Origin: Arsenophonus sp046530735
Lineage (GTDB): Bacteria > Pseudomonadota > Gammaproteobacteria > Enterobacterales > Enterobacteriaceae
Assembly (NCBI GenBank): GCA_046530735.1
Contig: JBHEQV010000002.1
Coordinates: 1-64,000 of the forward strand
DNA: 64,000 nt
Direction of reading: 5' to 3'
Position numbers and translations under genes: made by a program. Under the pieces are notes generated by a model. It was not told where the DNA came from and did not search any database. It was given only the letters and a program-made list of their open reading frames with translations. Shown one piece after another: positions 51,240 through 63,804 of this stretch (the stretch's first letter is position 1; each line of letters opens with the position of its first letter).

Positions 51240-52605
51240 TCTACCTTTCGCTCTGATGCTTCATGAATCTATTCTCCATCCTTAAATTAGATGGAATTTG
51301 CCTACAATAAGGTAAGAAAGTAAAATCCTTTGCTATCGTTTTCTGCTTTTCTTAAACAGACGGAAGCAGTTTAGATAGCATAAAAGGATTGTTTCTTCGA
51401 ACTACGCTTTTTTATGCATTGGCTTCATAGCATCACATTATCGCAAAAGTTGATTTAATCAGATTTTTCATTCTTATTGATACTTAGTGCACTGATGGGA
51501 AGCTATAGAATGCAGTTGTTCTTATTGCTCTTTCTCCAGCTTTTCATCGCTGAATGAAATCTGCGAAACTCTTGCCAACAAAATATCAATGGCTTTATTA
51601 GCGGTATCGGCAACTCTCTGCTAACTAGAGTCCTGCAGCTCACCCTTAACTTTTGGTGTTAGACTCTTTTGAGTAATAAAGCCTGCACATCAGCTATTTT
51701 ATTTACTTAATAACATTGCTGCTTAGTATCCTGGAATATCTTTGCCATTGTGTTCCAAAACTAATGCTACTGTCTTCCGTAGAAAGTTAGGAAACAAAAT
51801 GGTTAAAGTACACCGCTTGTGCGGTCATCCAGAAGTTCGGTTCAGTTCCCATTTTAATTTTTCAATAATCATCATTGATCACAATAATCTCTTTATATTC
51901 ATCATAATTACCGGCAATATAACTAAGTAGAAAAAGACGATCAGTTTGCTAATAGAATGACATATGCTTTCAGTACAGAAATAAACGTAACGCGTATCGT
52001 TTGAATCATATAAGCACCCAATTGCCTGCGCCTTTTTAAGTCGTTATTGTTTAGTCTCCTAATGCTACTACCAGAGAAATAATGAGCTTTTCCATCAAGA
52101 ATGCTTAAAAGATTTATAAAAATATCTGGTGGAGATACCTAACAGCTATCAGCTATGTGGTAATAACTCTTCGCCGCTTTTGCACGCCTTAGGTAAGGGA
52201 CAGGAACGACTATTAAAGGATATTTCGTTTCTTCTATTATCCATTGATCTTAGTTATTTTAATCTCAACATCATAAATACTCATTTTGTAGGTTCGCTGT
52301 GACAAATAACTATTACGTTGTCGACGCATGTAGGGGGTACCGCCGACAATGAAGTGTTTATCACGTTATTCAGCATTCCTTAAAGCTCACCATAAACATA
52401 GTAGTACCTATCAGCTTCTTAGTAGAATTACGGATGAATTCATGCAAGAAATCACTGTAATTATCTGGTTTCGTAAATACTTATAGAGTAGGCTTTCATA
52501 GCATATAATCTCTCTATTGTTGAAATTATCCACGAAATTAATCAGCAGGATATGTCAAACCCATCTTCGAAACTTTATACACCAGAAATCAACATAACTC
52601 GTTTT
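51240..52605 (-). mobile_element. Decayed IS256-like element, full-length copy
   Basis: On the minus strand, pieces in order include a C-terminal run QRVADTANKAIDILLARV with FSDEKLEKE after it, resembling the helical segment before NPIES in IS256 transposases, and DVEIKITKI at the N-terminal side. It ends at about 52605, where an IS1595-like relic of the same orientation begins. Stops are numerous. Confidence 0.68.
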
Positions 52606-53480
52606 AAAGAATCTTCTCTAGGCCAGATAATTCGGTAAATAAAATGATCATCCACCATGGAATCTTTTTAGTTCATCCTTTTAATTAGTTGATATAATTT
52701 TTTATATTTTAAATGTGGAATTACTTACCAATAAATCTTGGTTACCTAACTTTATTAGGCGATTGTGACTAATTTCATGCTTGCCAGAAAACATTTCGTA
52801 TCATTTATCTCTATCCGAATAAAGGATGGACTCTGATCGATGATCAGCTCAAGAAAACAGCTAACATATTCTGCATTAAACTCTACAAGAATATCATAAC
52901 TAATACATGACTTTATTAATCTAGAATGATTAAGATCGCGATTTATTTTTTCTTTTTACTTTCCTTTTCTCCCGTATATTCTACACTTTCCTATGTGGAA
53001 TAATATAACGCTTCCATTTAAAGTATTTAAAAAAAAATATTTTCATTAACTTCAGAAATACTAATTAGTGCATTTATGTTGTCTGTCGATGCTGATATAA
53101 GAAAGCAGTAACATAATTTATTTATCTTTGTCATCTAGTTTCAGCAGAGGACTTCTAACTATATTATTAAATGTTTCCTGTAATTAAAATTTTATAACGA
53201 TATTGTTGTAATTTTAATTAGTGGGTTTCCTTTCCCTTATTGGATAATAATCTCTCTCTATGAGAGTATGAGAAAGATAAAGTAGAATGAGTCGTTTTAA
53301 TTCATGAATTAACATCATTTGACAGGATTGTCGTCAAGCCAATTAATAATATGCAGTTTTATGTTGAACAGGAAGTAAGGAAAAGTTTCTTTGATTTATA
53401 TTACTGTTTTTATAATAACCGCTATAGCGAAAATTTTTCATACAGTATAAGAAATTTCTACTAATAACCTTTACTAACAT
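52606..53480 (-). mobile_element. Decayed IS1595/ISXO2-like element, copy 5
   Basis: Reverse strand reads pieces such as EFNAEYVSCFLELIID across two frames, matching the family at 23900. It is collinear with 35030-35960, ends with ATACAGTATAAGAAATTTCT, and lies directly next to the IS256-like relic, the same order as at 34430-35960. Confidence 0.65.
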
Positions 53481-56400
53481 AGACAAAATAGACAGGTAAG
53501 GTAACTAATATATGTCTCCGTAGAAGAAGCGGTATTGCTAAAAAGATATTAGCATTAGCATCACTTATTGTGCATCTGATATGTTAAAAGTGACAATTTC
53601 TGATATTTTCAGAATAACTACCTAATCCCGTTGCAAGTAGAATATCGGTAATGAAAACATTGAAAAATGTTGATTACATCTAGCTTCTTGCATTTCAGTG
53701 CCGTGTAGATACCATCATAATAGCCTGTTTATTTACAATATGAGATAATCTTTAGGTTAGGCCCACAAAAAAGGTACGATTAATTTTAATGCCGCCTCTT
53801 GATAGTGGCGATACGCCTGTGTTACGTGCAGTAAGATTTATAAGAAGGAAACCAACCAGAATCGCCTCGAGGCGATATCTGTACAAAACCGGGTAAGTAT
53901 GCGGTAAAAAGTTAGAGGGAAATGGTTCTGATGATAGTCTTCCTATTAGTGCATGATTAACATGATTAGAGATAAGAGCTCCTTAAATTGCGAGTATTGG
54001 ATGGTAATAACGAAGTCAATCAGTTTAATCAATAAAGTCATTATGATGTATTTAAGAGTTTTGGTAGCGGATTAAGCTTGTGGAGCAATCGCACAGCGGT
54101 TTTGCCTACCCTGTGATACATTTAAGAATTTTAAAATGTACGGCGCACTGTGGGAACATAATTAATAAGTTTATTTTCCATTTCAATCTGCAATATATTA
54201 ATCGCCCTCTCAATCTGTGACTGATTTATGAGTTGACGGAGTTAATAAATAGAAATGAGATTCATCGCCCTATTTCTAATAGGGACGTTGCTTGGTATCA
54301 TTACTGATCTGAACTCAGCAAACAACACGAAAGATGAATTTAGTCTAGGTAATTAAAATTGAATTATAATAGACCACTACAGCCGTAATGGAACGCCTGA
54401 TCTTTGAGAGGAAAAACACAGATAAGTATTTTAGTTTTCTGACAATGGGAGTTTTTACATAAGCATGATATGCATGCAATCAATAAGATAATAATAAAGA
54501 AAGTTGGGGAGGTAGTATCATGTAGTAATTCACTGCATCTTATAACCAATATCAGCGTCTACTTAAAGGGCAATATTCTGCTTCTAAGTCGGGAAAAAGA
54601 AAGTAAGTTACTGGAAATAAATATCCTTCAGTAGAAGGATTAAACATTATGGATAGTTAGTAAAATTCAGAGCTGCTTGCCAGGTTTTATAATCTGGATA
54701 GGAAAGTTTACTGGACTAATCTATATGAAAAGTTCGACTGCTAGGTACCACAATCTATTTAAAACGTACCCGCTGTAAGGTTTGCAGTAACCTGTAATTC
54801 TAACCAAGTAATAGGATTATTGGGATGAAATTTCGATAGGTATTATTTATAACAGTGATTTCAGTAAAATAACCTAATAGTTTTAAAACAGTATGAGATG
54901 ACGGAGATGAATAGCATTTCATCTGCAGCTATATTAATCAGATCATGAATTGTCATAGTGAGGTTCTGCTTGGAGCTAAATGTGATACCTAATATTTTTA
55001 AATCAACAGTGAAGGAATGTTCATCTGACTACTACGTCAATCTAGTTGCTTATTCTGAAAATAATAAGAATGATAATGAGAGGGCGTATTCATTATAGAT
55101 TACAAGACCTTCTCTGCTAAAGAGCGGTAAAATTCTGAGCAGGTCAACTAACTAGCTCAAGGTTAATAATAGCAAGGTAGTGTCGCGCTTAAGTGAAAAT
55201 GTTAATAATTGGAATAGTCTGTTAATCGTCAGTATGACTAGTCTGATACCGGAAGATATTAATAATATGAATTTAGCAGATCATCAGTACTTGCAAAGCC
55301 ACTTTCGTAGTTTTCGTGGCTAAATCCAATCCTTCGAAGGCACTAATTGAATCGAAGATATTGGGTTATCGAGATGGGCTATCCTGCTAGTTGAGTGAGA
55401 TGATGATGTACTGAGGGTAGTGAAATTTAAGGACTATTTACAGGTAACTATTAATCAGACGTAAAAAAGGATAGGTTACATGGTAATTAAAGAGGGGAGG
55501 ATCAGTGATTTTGGTGACTTATTGATATCATTTTGCTCAGAAATAGGAAATTCTCGATATAGCCTAAATGAAACTATCTCTTATTTACAAGATTCTCTTA
55601 GTAAGAGCTGATCTTAAGCGGTAACCTGCTTATTGGCAGCAGGTGATCAGGTACGAGACTTGTAGTCTTAATAGCAAGCTTGGGTGAAATAAAGTTCTAG
55701 GCAGATACTTTTTTATCTTGAGCAAAAATATTATCATTTACATTTCACTATGATTGTTAAATAGATTACTGAGCACAAGAGGATATTCCCTTATATGATA
55801 AGACTTTACATTAGAGTTTCGCCACTATAATAGCAGTGGTAGACAGAAGTCACGCTGCTGTTAAATAACTGATGCAATGACCTTTCAGGATAAGTTGCGA
55901 TCGATATGGATATTATTGCTGATTATGATAGTGCAATTTAGGCAGGTTGCACTAGAAAAATATTTTCTTTTACCTGTTGGACAAAGACAGAAGTCTAAAG
56001 AAAGTGCCACTCATATTTCGCCTTAACTTTAAGCAAAAAGGAGACGTGATGAGCACACCTAATAGTTTCTGGATATTTCAGTAAATATTTTTTACCGACA
56101 GAGCATTATAGTGTAAGCTGATAAAGATTGGATTATTTGAAATTGTGATCAGGTGAAGTGGTTACCTTGGCTAGCTCAATAAATAGAAAATATAGTAAAT
56201 ATGGTGAGATGGTAGTGTTGGAGATTCTTGCCACGTCTTTCAGGTAGTAAATAAGTGCGATAATACGGACAAAGCGATAACAATTTTAATGGATTTCTTA
56301 AAAAACTATTTTCCCAGAAACCAAAGAAGGTTTTGGATATATCGGTATCAATATTGAAGAATCCTTAATGAAGAAAAAAGCACACGGGATTTCGCCTATT

Positions 56401-56765
56401 CAAAAGGTGAAAATAACCATCTAAACCTATATAGCTCAAAAGAGTTCTGATAGGCTTTGGTTAATTTAAATCAGCAGATTGTATTAGGATGATACTGCGT
56501 GTCATAAGGCATTGTTAGTCATAAACCAGAATTTTAGATTTAGGGTGAATCTTATTTAACCGCAAAATCTAGTTGTAATGACCTTTGTCCATTCGATGCT
56601 GACAAAGTATAGAGAAGTACTGACAAATTTTTGCAGAACTTCTGGCTACCGCTAAAACCTATATATTAGGTAGTGAATATAAAAATATTTTGAATCAAAT
56701 ATTTAATAAATGAGAATCTGAATATCGTCAATTAAGATTTATCGTTGAGTCTTGATTAAGAACTA
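53481..56765. other. Large unassigned relic region
   Basis: About 3.3 kb with somewhat higher G+C in places than the transposon relics around it. Readable scraps on the plus strand include KKETNQNRLEAI near 53850, LSLWSNRTAVLPYPVIHLR near 54085 and a run near 55270 reading NLADHQYLQSHFRSFRG. No homologue is recognised. It has no match elsewhere in the window, so it is more likely a decayed single-copy gene or prophage part than a transposon (inference). Confidence 0.4.
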
Positions 56766-56769
56766 AAAT

Positions 56770-57850
56770 CCGAGATAAAATATTTAGCCGCAAATTTATA
56801 GTACCTTCCATCCCTTGCATTGAAGCAGGCAAGGGTTTTATAAAACAGTTATTTTGATAAGAATTCTTGATAAGAATACATTCTGCTGTATGGATAATTT
56901 TATACAGAAGTTGCCATGAAAAACAAACAGTAATACAGATTAAATAGACTCTTTCCTTACTTCTTGCCAACATAAAACTATATCTTATTGGTTCACTCGG
57001 TAATAATTTGTCGGATGATGTCAATTTATACATTGAAATAACTCATTCTACTTTATCCTACTAATATTGTTATAACGAATATGTTATTCAATTGGAAAAT
57101 TCATTAGGATTCAGAGATATTGTTATAAAATGCTCGATTTCAGGAAAAGATTTAATAATCTTACTTGAAGTATGCTGATAAAACTACATTACAAGGATAA
57201 ATGCTTTAGTTATCTGCTATGTATGTTGAATAGTTTAACTTTATAGGATTCAGCAAAACAAACAGGCATTAATCTTTAAAGCAGTATTTAGATAGGTACC
57301 CTCGTTTTCTTGCTTTAGCGACGATAAGCAACTTAAATGTACTAAGTGTTATTATTGAAGTTAATAAAATATTTTCTTTGATCCTTTAAGTAGGGATCAT
57401 TATATTCCACATAGGAAAACTAGAAAACATGCAATAGTAGGAGGATAAAAGAAAAAAAGGAATCCTGGTCTTAATTGCCAAAGATTGATAGAATCATATT
57501 ATCGATGAGATTCTTGAAGAGCTTGATACAGAATATCTTATCCATTTTCTTGAGCTAATTATTGATAAAGAATTCATCCTTTATTCGAATGTAGCTAAAT
57601 AGTACGAAATCTTTGCTAGCGAGCAAAAAATTAGTTACTATTTCCTAATAAGGTTATGGAATCAGAGAGTTGTTAGTAATGAATTCCATATTTAAAATAT
57701 TAATAGTTATTATATATTAGCCAATTAAAAAGATGGTTGAGTAAGATTCCATCATGTAGTGTCGTTTTATTTACAGAATTATTCTCTTGGAAAAGAGAAT
57801 TTGAACTCAGAATAATTGAAATATAGATGTAGCTACAAATTTCTTTGCAA
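56770..57850 (+). mobile_element. Decayed IS1595/ISXO2-like element, copy 2
   Basis: Collinear with 23070-24200: CAGAAGTTGCCAT, ATATCTTATTGGT, CATTCTACTTTATCCTA, AAGTGTTATTATTGAAGTTA, TTTTCTTGAGCTAATTATTG, and the end GGTTGAGTAAGATTCCATCA. Frames give FLELIIDKEFILYS and, later, QLKRWLSKI-like pieces. Confidence 0.66.
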
Positions 57851-59455
57851 AAAAATAATAACCTTTGCTAATATAGCTATTAAAACCTATCTTTAGTTGT
57901 TCATCGGTATTACTAAAACGTTGGATATAATCCTGTTATTTAAGGGAGCACTGTTAGATATTATCTAGTACTTAATTTATTGGAGTTACTGATATTTCTG
58001 CTACAGAGGAGTTTATTATGTAACAGTTGGTTATTATTTAATACTATATTTAACTTGGGGTTGGCGATCAAGCTTACTCCATAGATAGTGTGGGATAATT
58101 GATAAAGTGTATATTAGGTTTGTCCACAACAAGACAAACTGTAACTAGTCTATAATCTTATTAATCTAGGTATTTTGTTATAACTGTGTATCGTGTACTG
58201 AATCTTTACTTCTATAAGTCTACCTCTATTTGCCACCGTAGCTAGATTTACCTAGTTTATCTATACTGGACTCCGATAAGTACTTTTTTAAAGCTTATTT
58301 AGTCAAGGTAAAATATCTGTTTGCAACGGTATTTATGACCTATTTGGACTTATCCCTTAAGAGAGATCCCTGTTGAATATGTTATATAAAACTTTCCTCT
58401 ATGATGGGTATTTTAATAATTTAAATTTCCCCATAACTTTACCTATGCTGGTAGGTAAAATTATCAATAATTTAATCAACGGGATTAAAAGTTATTTGAC
58501 TGCTTCTAAAGAGATGATTATTGAGTTAGTAACAACATATCTAGCTATTTTAAAAAAACACTATGAATACAGAATACTTCACGGGTCTTTTCGTGATTGA
58601 GAGATATTTTTGTACAAAATTTGGGGTAGCCCGGTGTTGTGATTAGCGTACCACGTGCGCATTAAAATATGTTGATTGGTGTCTTAATATTACTAATAGT
58701 AAGTAACCGCGCTCTTGCAGCGCTTCATATTACCGCTATTTACTACAGTAAATCAAGGAAATTGCTGTAAGAAAGTGCAGATTACCTTTGTATCACAGAT
58801 TGTGATGTATTAACCTTATTCTAACTAGCGTTCGTGACACATTGGCTATTATAAGTTTGCATGAGTTGAAAACTCCTGTAGCAACTGATATACCAACAAT
58901 AAATAGTTGAACTTTTACTGATGCAGACGATTTCAGATGAGATTGAAGTACAATTACAGATCGGTTTTACCCCGTTCTAGAAATCACTTTTTGCAGTAAA
59001 TTTTTTGAATAGACGAAATTTGGACCTAAACATCGGATCTGCAATAGTAGGTTTCCCAGACGGATAAATATGATGAATATAGCTTCAACATGTGGTTTCA
59101 TCAACAATACTGTCAATTAATCATGTAATGATAACGACTATAAGCAGTTTATTGTACTCATCAACCACTGTAACTTCCAGTTAGAAATGGTGGTTGATAC
59201 CTGCTGTAATTTTGTTATCAATTGAACTCACGAGTCGTATGCTGTTTGTTTATACCAATCGTATCGAACAATCTCTTGAAGTTGATATCCATCTACATGA
59301 TTTGCTGATATCACAATTGATACCTGTTTAAACCACTTGCTATCTCTACGACATTGAACAGAAAAGGTACAGAAGATGATAACTCGGGGAATCCGGAATC
59401 GATGCAGCGTTGTTACGGTAATCAGCATTGATAACAAAATAAGAATGTAGTACAC
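57851..59455. other. Unassigned relic region
   Basis: No gene is recognised. A 75-codon plus-strand open stretch at 58373-58600 (starting MNMLYKTFLYDGYFNN) has no ribosome binding site or recognised relatives and is probably chance. Near 57960 a scrap reads IGVTDISATEEFIM. Confidence 0.4.
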
Positions 59456-59464
59456 TACTATGGT

Positions 59465-60755
59465 GTGGTGTACAACTATGTTTCTTTATAAATGTTAATG
59501 ATCTTAGTACTATTTCGCATTCTGCGATATATTAAATTTTTAGGAATTCATATAGATGACTTGAAAAATTTTCTAGAAAGAGTAAACTAGGTAAAATAGG
59601 AAACAATATGTAAATTTACATCTTATACCGCCTGTTTACCTAAAACGATTCATGATTTTCTTCTTGAAATTAATAAGAAAAGATTGACTAAATTTGTTAT
59701 AACACCTCAAAGAGACTATTACAGCAATATGTTCAATTCTTGATTCCCAATTTTTGACATGCAAATTATCTGCCTTTAGTTAAAATTATTTTGAATTTTG
59801 AAAAACACGCAACCTAGATCAAGACAATAATGCTAGATTCAACTGTATTAAGGGGCAATTAATGAAAGTATAAATTTCGATGAGTTCATTATCTATAAGG
59901 AAATGATAATAATTCCCATTTCTTTCACCTCCTGGAACAAATACAAAGATAACTAGGTCGAATAGAGATTAACAAATTCAAACAGGATGACAATTTCTAT
60001 TTTTCTTTCAGAGAAAAAATTCAGAGATAATTTATAAAGATAAATATTCACTAACTAAACTATTTTTCGCCATTGATGACGATTTTGGTAACCTTTCTTG
60101 AAAGGTAAAGTGAAAGTATTAATTCATAGACCAGTCTATCTATTTACCAAATACTTGACTGCGCACTTGTACCATAGGTTGTCGGCTATACTGGTGTGAC
60201 TCTTTTGAATGTCTTCACCGACATTTTTTTGCTAAAGCTGTAAATTAAAAGCTTGGATTTCATATGACTTCAAAGCTACCGAGCACTATTAGTGTAACAA
60301 GTTCATATTTTATCCGACTGCAACTAGCAGTATATGACTTTTACCATCCCTTATCTTCTTTAGTCTTTTAAACAATAACTAGCCGATACTCAATACTTTG
60401 TTTCTAGCTGCTAACAGGCTATGATGAAGTAAACACGAAAATAGCATATCAAAATTGGTATTTTCTGTGTCTTGTACATTTATGGTTGATAACTTAATCA
60501 ACATCTGAATATTTATAAATAGAGTTCTAAAAAATCTAGCGATGCTCTGTTATCCAGCCTCTTCTGTTATAACTATGACCTTATAAATCTCAATTTATCT
60601 TCCTGCTCTATGGGTGTATCTGTCTAATGAAACAGTGGCAGCGCATACACTCTGAAGGCACAGTACGGAAGTTACTATAAAGTATACTTTTCTAAAAAAA
60701 AACGAAAGATGAGCGTGACATAGCATAAAATATCTCCAGCGTTATATTAAACTCT
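59465..60755 (+). repeat. Decayed repeat, unidentified family B, copy 2
   Basis: Collinear with 10575-11960 in the same orientation. A 34-codon open run reads PKTIHDFLLEINKKRLTKF, where the first copy has EVNNNKPTKF. GAAAGTATTAATTCATAGAC and the GTCTATCTATTTACCAAATA block have close counterparts. It abuts an IS256-like relic at about 60760. Family not recognised. Confidence 0.55.
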
Positions 60756-60759
60756 CTTT

Positions 60760-61760
60760 TGATATTAGCGATGTTGAGATTAAAATGACTAAGATTATGG
60801 GTATATTGGTCAGTAGGAAACGGAATACACTTCAATAATTCCTTGCTTCCGCCTTATCCGAATAGTATAAAAACAGTAAAGAGTTGCTATTATGCCTATA
60901 TCTGGGAGCTATAGATATCGATAATTTTTACGAAGGTTCTGGTCTATTGGCGATTCTTTGTGAAAATCACATAATCTTTCTACCAGCACCTCTGTCAGTA
61001 GATTAAAACAATAATGCCTTGAAGAGCATCTGATATGAATTGTATCTGTATGATTTAAATGATAAATCTACATTTATTTATTGGCTGATGGCATATGCTA
61101 TTCTGTTAGGGAATCTAATCGCCTTTATCTGCTGCTTCATTATTGGTGGCACTGCATGGATAGTAAAGAGATTGTTTCAGTCTAAGATACTTATTAAGAG
61201 TTAAAAATAAATTTGGTTTAACTTTTTAATTCCCTGCGAACGTAAAGCTTAACCGAATTTCCTAGACTTGGTACTGGGGGTGGTGGACTCGGTGCTTAGT
61301 TTTTTCGAATGCAATAGCAAAGATATTTTTTGTATGCGCAGCACTAATGTAGTTAGATACAAAAATAGCTGATGTGCTAGCTGCTTCACCTCCAAAAAGA
61401 ATGTAATCAAAAGTTAAAACTTGAGATACTGGAGATTTGATTAGTAGAGAGAGTCGCGATGCTGCTAATAAACTCATTGATATTTTGTTTAGAAGGGTTT
61501 CAGTAAATATTCTGCAGCGATGAAGAAGCTGAGAAAGAGCTAGAAAAACGGCTATATGTCTCCTATGCCTCCCCCGTTAGTGAACTTGGAATCATAAGAA
61601 CGCCAGAAAATCCAATTGAATTGGTTTTTCGTGACAAGTGTGAGGCTATGAAGCTGATGTCGAACCACTGTAGTTCAAGAAAAGCAATTTTTCAATAGTA
61701 TTTAAACTGATTTAGTCTTTTAAAAAACTGGAACTGGAGTAAGGATATTTAGCCTTTATT
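60760..61760 (+). mobile_element. Decayed IS256-like element, plus-strand copy
   Basis: Starts GATGTTGAGATTAAAATGAC (DVEIKMTKIMG). N-terminal pieces include ALSE-YKNSKELLLCLYLGA. Near 61590 a good run reads VSELGIIRTPENPIELVF, matching the NPIES-F motif near the end of IS256 transposases. Frameshifts lie between these, so the element is dead. Confidence 0.75.
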
Positions 61761-62022
61761 CTGGTGCTAAATAACATTCAATTTAAGTATGAAAAATAGA
61801 TTCATAAGTCTTTAATGTGCGGGAAAGTTGCTATAATTATTTTACATTAGATTTATTAATAATTCTCTATTCTGTCATGTTCTACATTTTATGTAAAAAT
61901 GTTTTTAATAAAACTTATTAATAGATAATTATCTATCTTTCATGTAGAGATATTATCTTAATTTATATAAATATAAGTATAATTGTTCTACTTTAAAACG
62001 AATCTTAATTCAGCGAGAAATA
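61761..62022. other. Region upstream of engB
   Basis: Very A+T-rich; presumably holds the engB promoter, but no unique -35/-10 pair can be picked. Confidence 0.35.
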
Positions 62023-62649
62023 ATGATGACAAATAAAAATTATAACTATTACCAGACAAAATTTATTATAAGTGCGCCTAATATTCACCATTTACTAAAC
62101 GATCATGGTATAGAAATTGCTTTTGCTGGACGTTCTAACGCTGGTAAATCCAGTACATTAAATGCACTTACACAACAAAAAAATCTAGCCCGAATCAGTA
62201 AAACACCTGGCAGAACACAATTAATCAATTTATTCGAAGTTGTAGATGGTATTCGGTTAGTTGATTTACCTGGTTACGGTTATGCAGAAGCTCCAAAATC
62301 AGTTAAACGCCAATGGCAACAAGCATTAAGTGAATATTTACAAAAAAGAAAATGTTTAAAAGGATTAATAATATTAATGGATATTCGTCATCCATTAAAA
62401 AATGTAGATATACAAATAATTAAATTGGCTGTAGTAATGAATATCCCGATATTAGTATTGCTATCTAAAGCAGATAAATTAGTATCTAATAAACAAAAAA
62501 TTCAAGTTATAGCAGTACGTGATAGACTAAAAATAGTAGCTAGTAACATACAAGTTGAGATTTTTTCTTCATTAAAAAAAATAGGTATCGATAAATTACA
62601 ATTTAAATTAAATGAATGGTTTAACAAGTGCTATTCTGAGCATAATTAA
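62023..62649 (+). CDS. engB: Ribosome biogenesis GTP-binding protein EngB (YihA/YsxC)
   Basis: EngB is an essential TRAFAC-class GTPase needed for 50S assembly. The 208-residue protein (E. coli 210) has all motifs: G1 GRSNAGKS (36-43), G2 TPGRTQ, G3 DLPGYGYAE, G4 LSKADKL and G5 FSSLKK. The start may be either of two adjacent ATGs. In E. coli engB lies next to polA but on the opposite strand; here both are on the plus strand. Confidence 0.96.
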   Translation: MMTNKNYNYYQTKFIISAPNIHHLLNDHGIEIAFAGRSNAGKSSTLNALTQQKNLARISKTPGRTQLINLFEVVDGIRLVDLPGYGYAEAPKSVKRQWQQALSEYLQKRKCLKGLIILMDIRHPLKNVDIQIIKLAVVMNIPILVLLSKADKLVSNKQKIQVIAVRDRLKIVASNIQVEIFSSLKKIGIDKLQFKLNEWFNKCYSEHN

Positions 62650-62775
62650 TCTACCTAATGAATAATTATAGATATTTATTTATCATTTCTCTAATTTTTT
62701 TTTAAATGTTTAGTTAAGAATCATTATATAGAGATCCTCGTCGTATAGCACTATTGATACTAAGATGGATACTGA
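62650..62775. other. engB downstream region
   Basis: AT-rich, without an obvious terminator. The Spot 42 RNA gene, which lies between polA and engB in E. coli, is not seen between these genes. Confidence 0.35.
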
Positions 62776-63775
62776 TGGATATAGTTAAAGGAAAATATCA
62801 TAATAATGAGTTTTCATCATCAGATAACTACAACGCCTAAAATTAGAAGTGTTTTTCAAGGTAGCAAATAGTAGCCTAGATATCTACTTTGAATAAACAT
62901 TAGAATATTTTTAACTTTATCTTTGCTAATGGGTAAAACGAACTGATGTTGATGATCGTAGCTATATCTCCATGATTTGCCGACGATTCTGTCATTAGTT
63001 TAAAATTTGTAGTTATTTTCCTGTGAAAGAAATTTTTTCTTCCTATTGATAGATTTTCTGGAAGTCGTATCCGAATTCCTTAACCCTGTGTTGATCTCTA
63101 TCTGGACTTAATCGTTCTCTATCAGGCATAGAGAGTAAATTTTCGTGAAATAAGGCAGAAATAGGTTATAAAGCTGAAGCATAAAGTATTTAAAAGCTAC
63201 AAACTTGATTATCTCAACGTAGATGTAAAATATCTTTCATAAATGCCAAATAAAACTTCATGATATATCTTTTTTGTAGGCATAGATTGCGTCACTTGAT
63301 AGATTTTTATCTATCTTTATAATGCTAAGATTGCACTAAATACTCGACTCTTATTACATGCTCTTAACCAAGCATTTTCCCATGGATATCTATCTCTAGT
63401 ATACTTGCAAAAATGGCAAAATTTATAGACAAATTTTTTAGTTTTCAAAAATATTCAGCTACAAGAAAAATAGAATTTGTCAGTTTCGTTTGTGTATAGA
63501 GAACTTGCTATAGAACACTAACTTAACTCACCTAGGCATTCTCAAATGAATGGTATGGTTAAAAGATTTAATGATAACATATGGGAAAAGCTAAGAAGCC
63601 ATTCATTTCAATTTTACTTAATAGCTTTAGATCGCTGCATCAATATATTTAGCTGTACAATTAGAAATACCTCAATCAGTATTGAGTAGTAAATTCTATT
63701 GAAATCTATAAATATTTGTTCAAAGTTAAATTTTAATTATTTAAAAAAACTATACTCTCGTATGAGACGAGAGAA
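62776..63775 (+). mobile_element. Decayed IS481-like element, near full-length copy
   Basis: Pieces in order follow an IS481-type transposase: TTPKIRSVFQGS near 62830, MGKTN in one frame and KRTDVDD-type reading in another near 62935, LHDLPTILS near 62970, LDLNRSLSG near 63105, and near 63545 QMNGMVKRFNDNIWEKLRSH, matching the QTNGMVERFN motif of the DDE domain. The 3' end (TATACTCTCGTATGAGACGA) is the inverted repeat region. It ends about 30 bases before polA. Confidence 0.75.
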
Positions 63776-63804
63776 CTATTAATTATTTTAATGATGAAAA
63801 GATT

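Noticed and set aside
58373..58600. A 75-codon open frame starting MNMLYKTFLYDG
   Set aside because: No ribosome binding site, no recognisable relatives, lies in relic DNA with similar chance frames; not listed as a gene.
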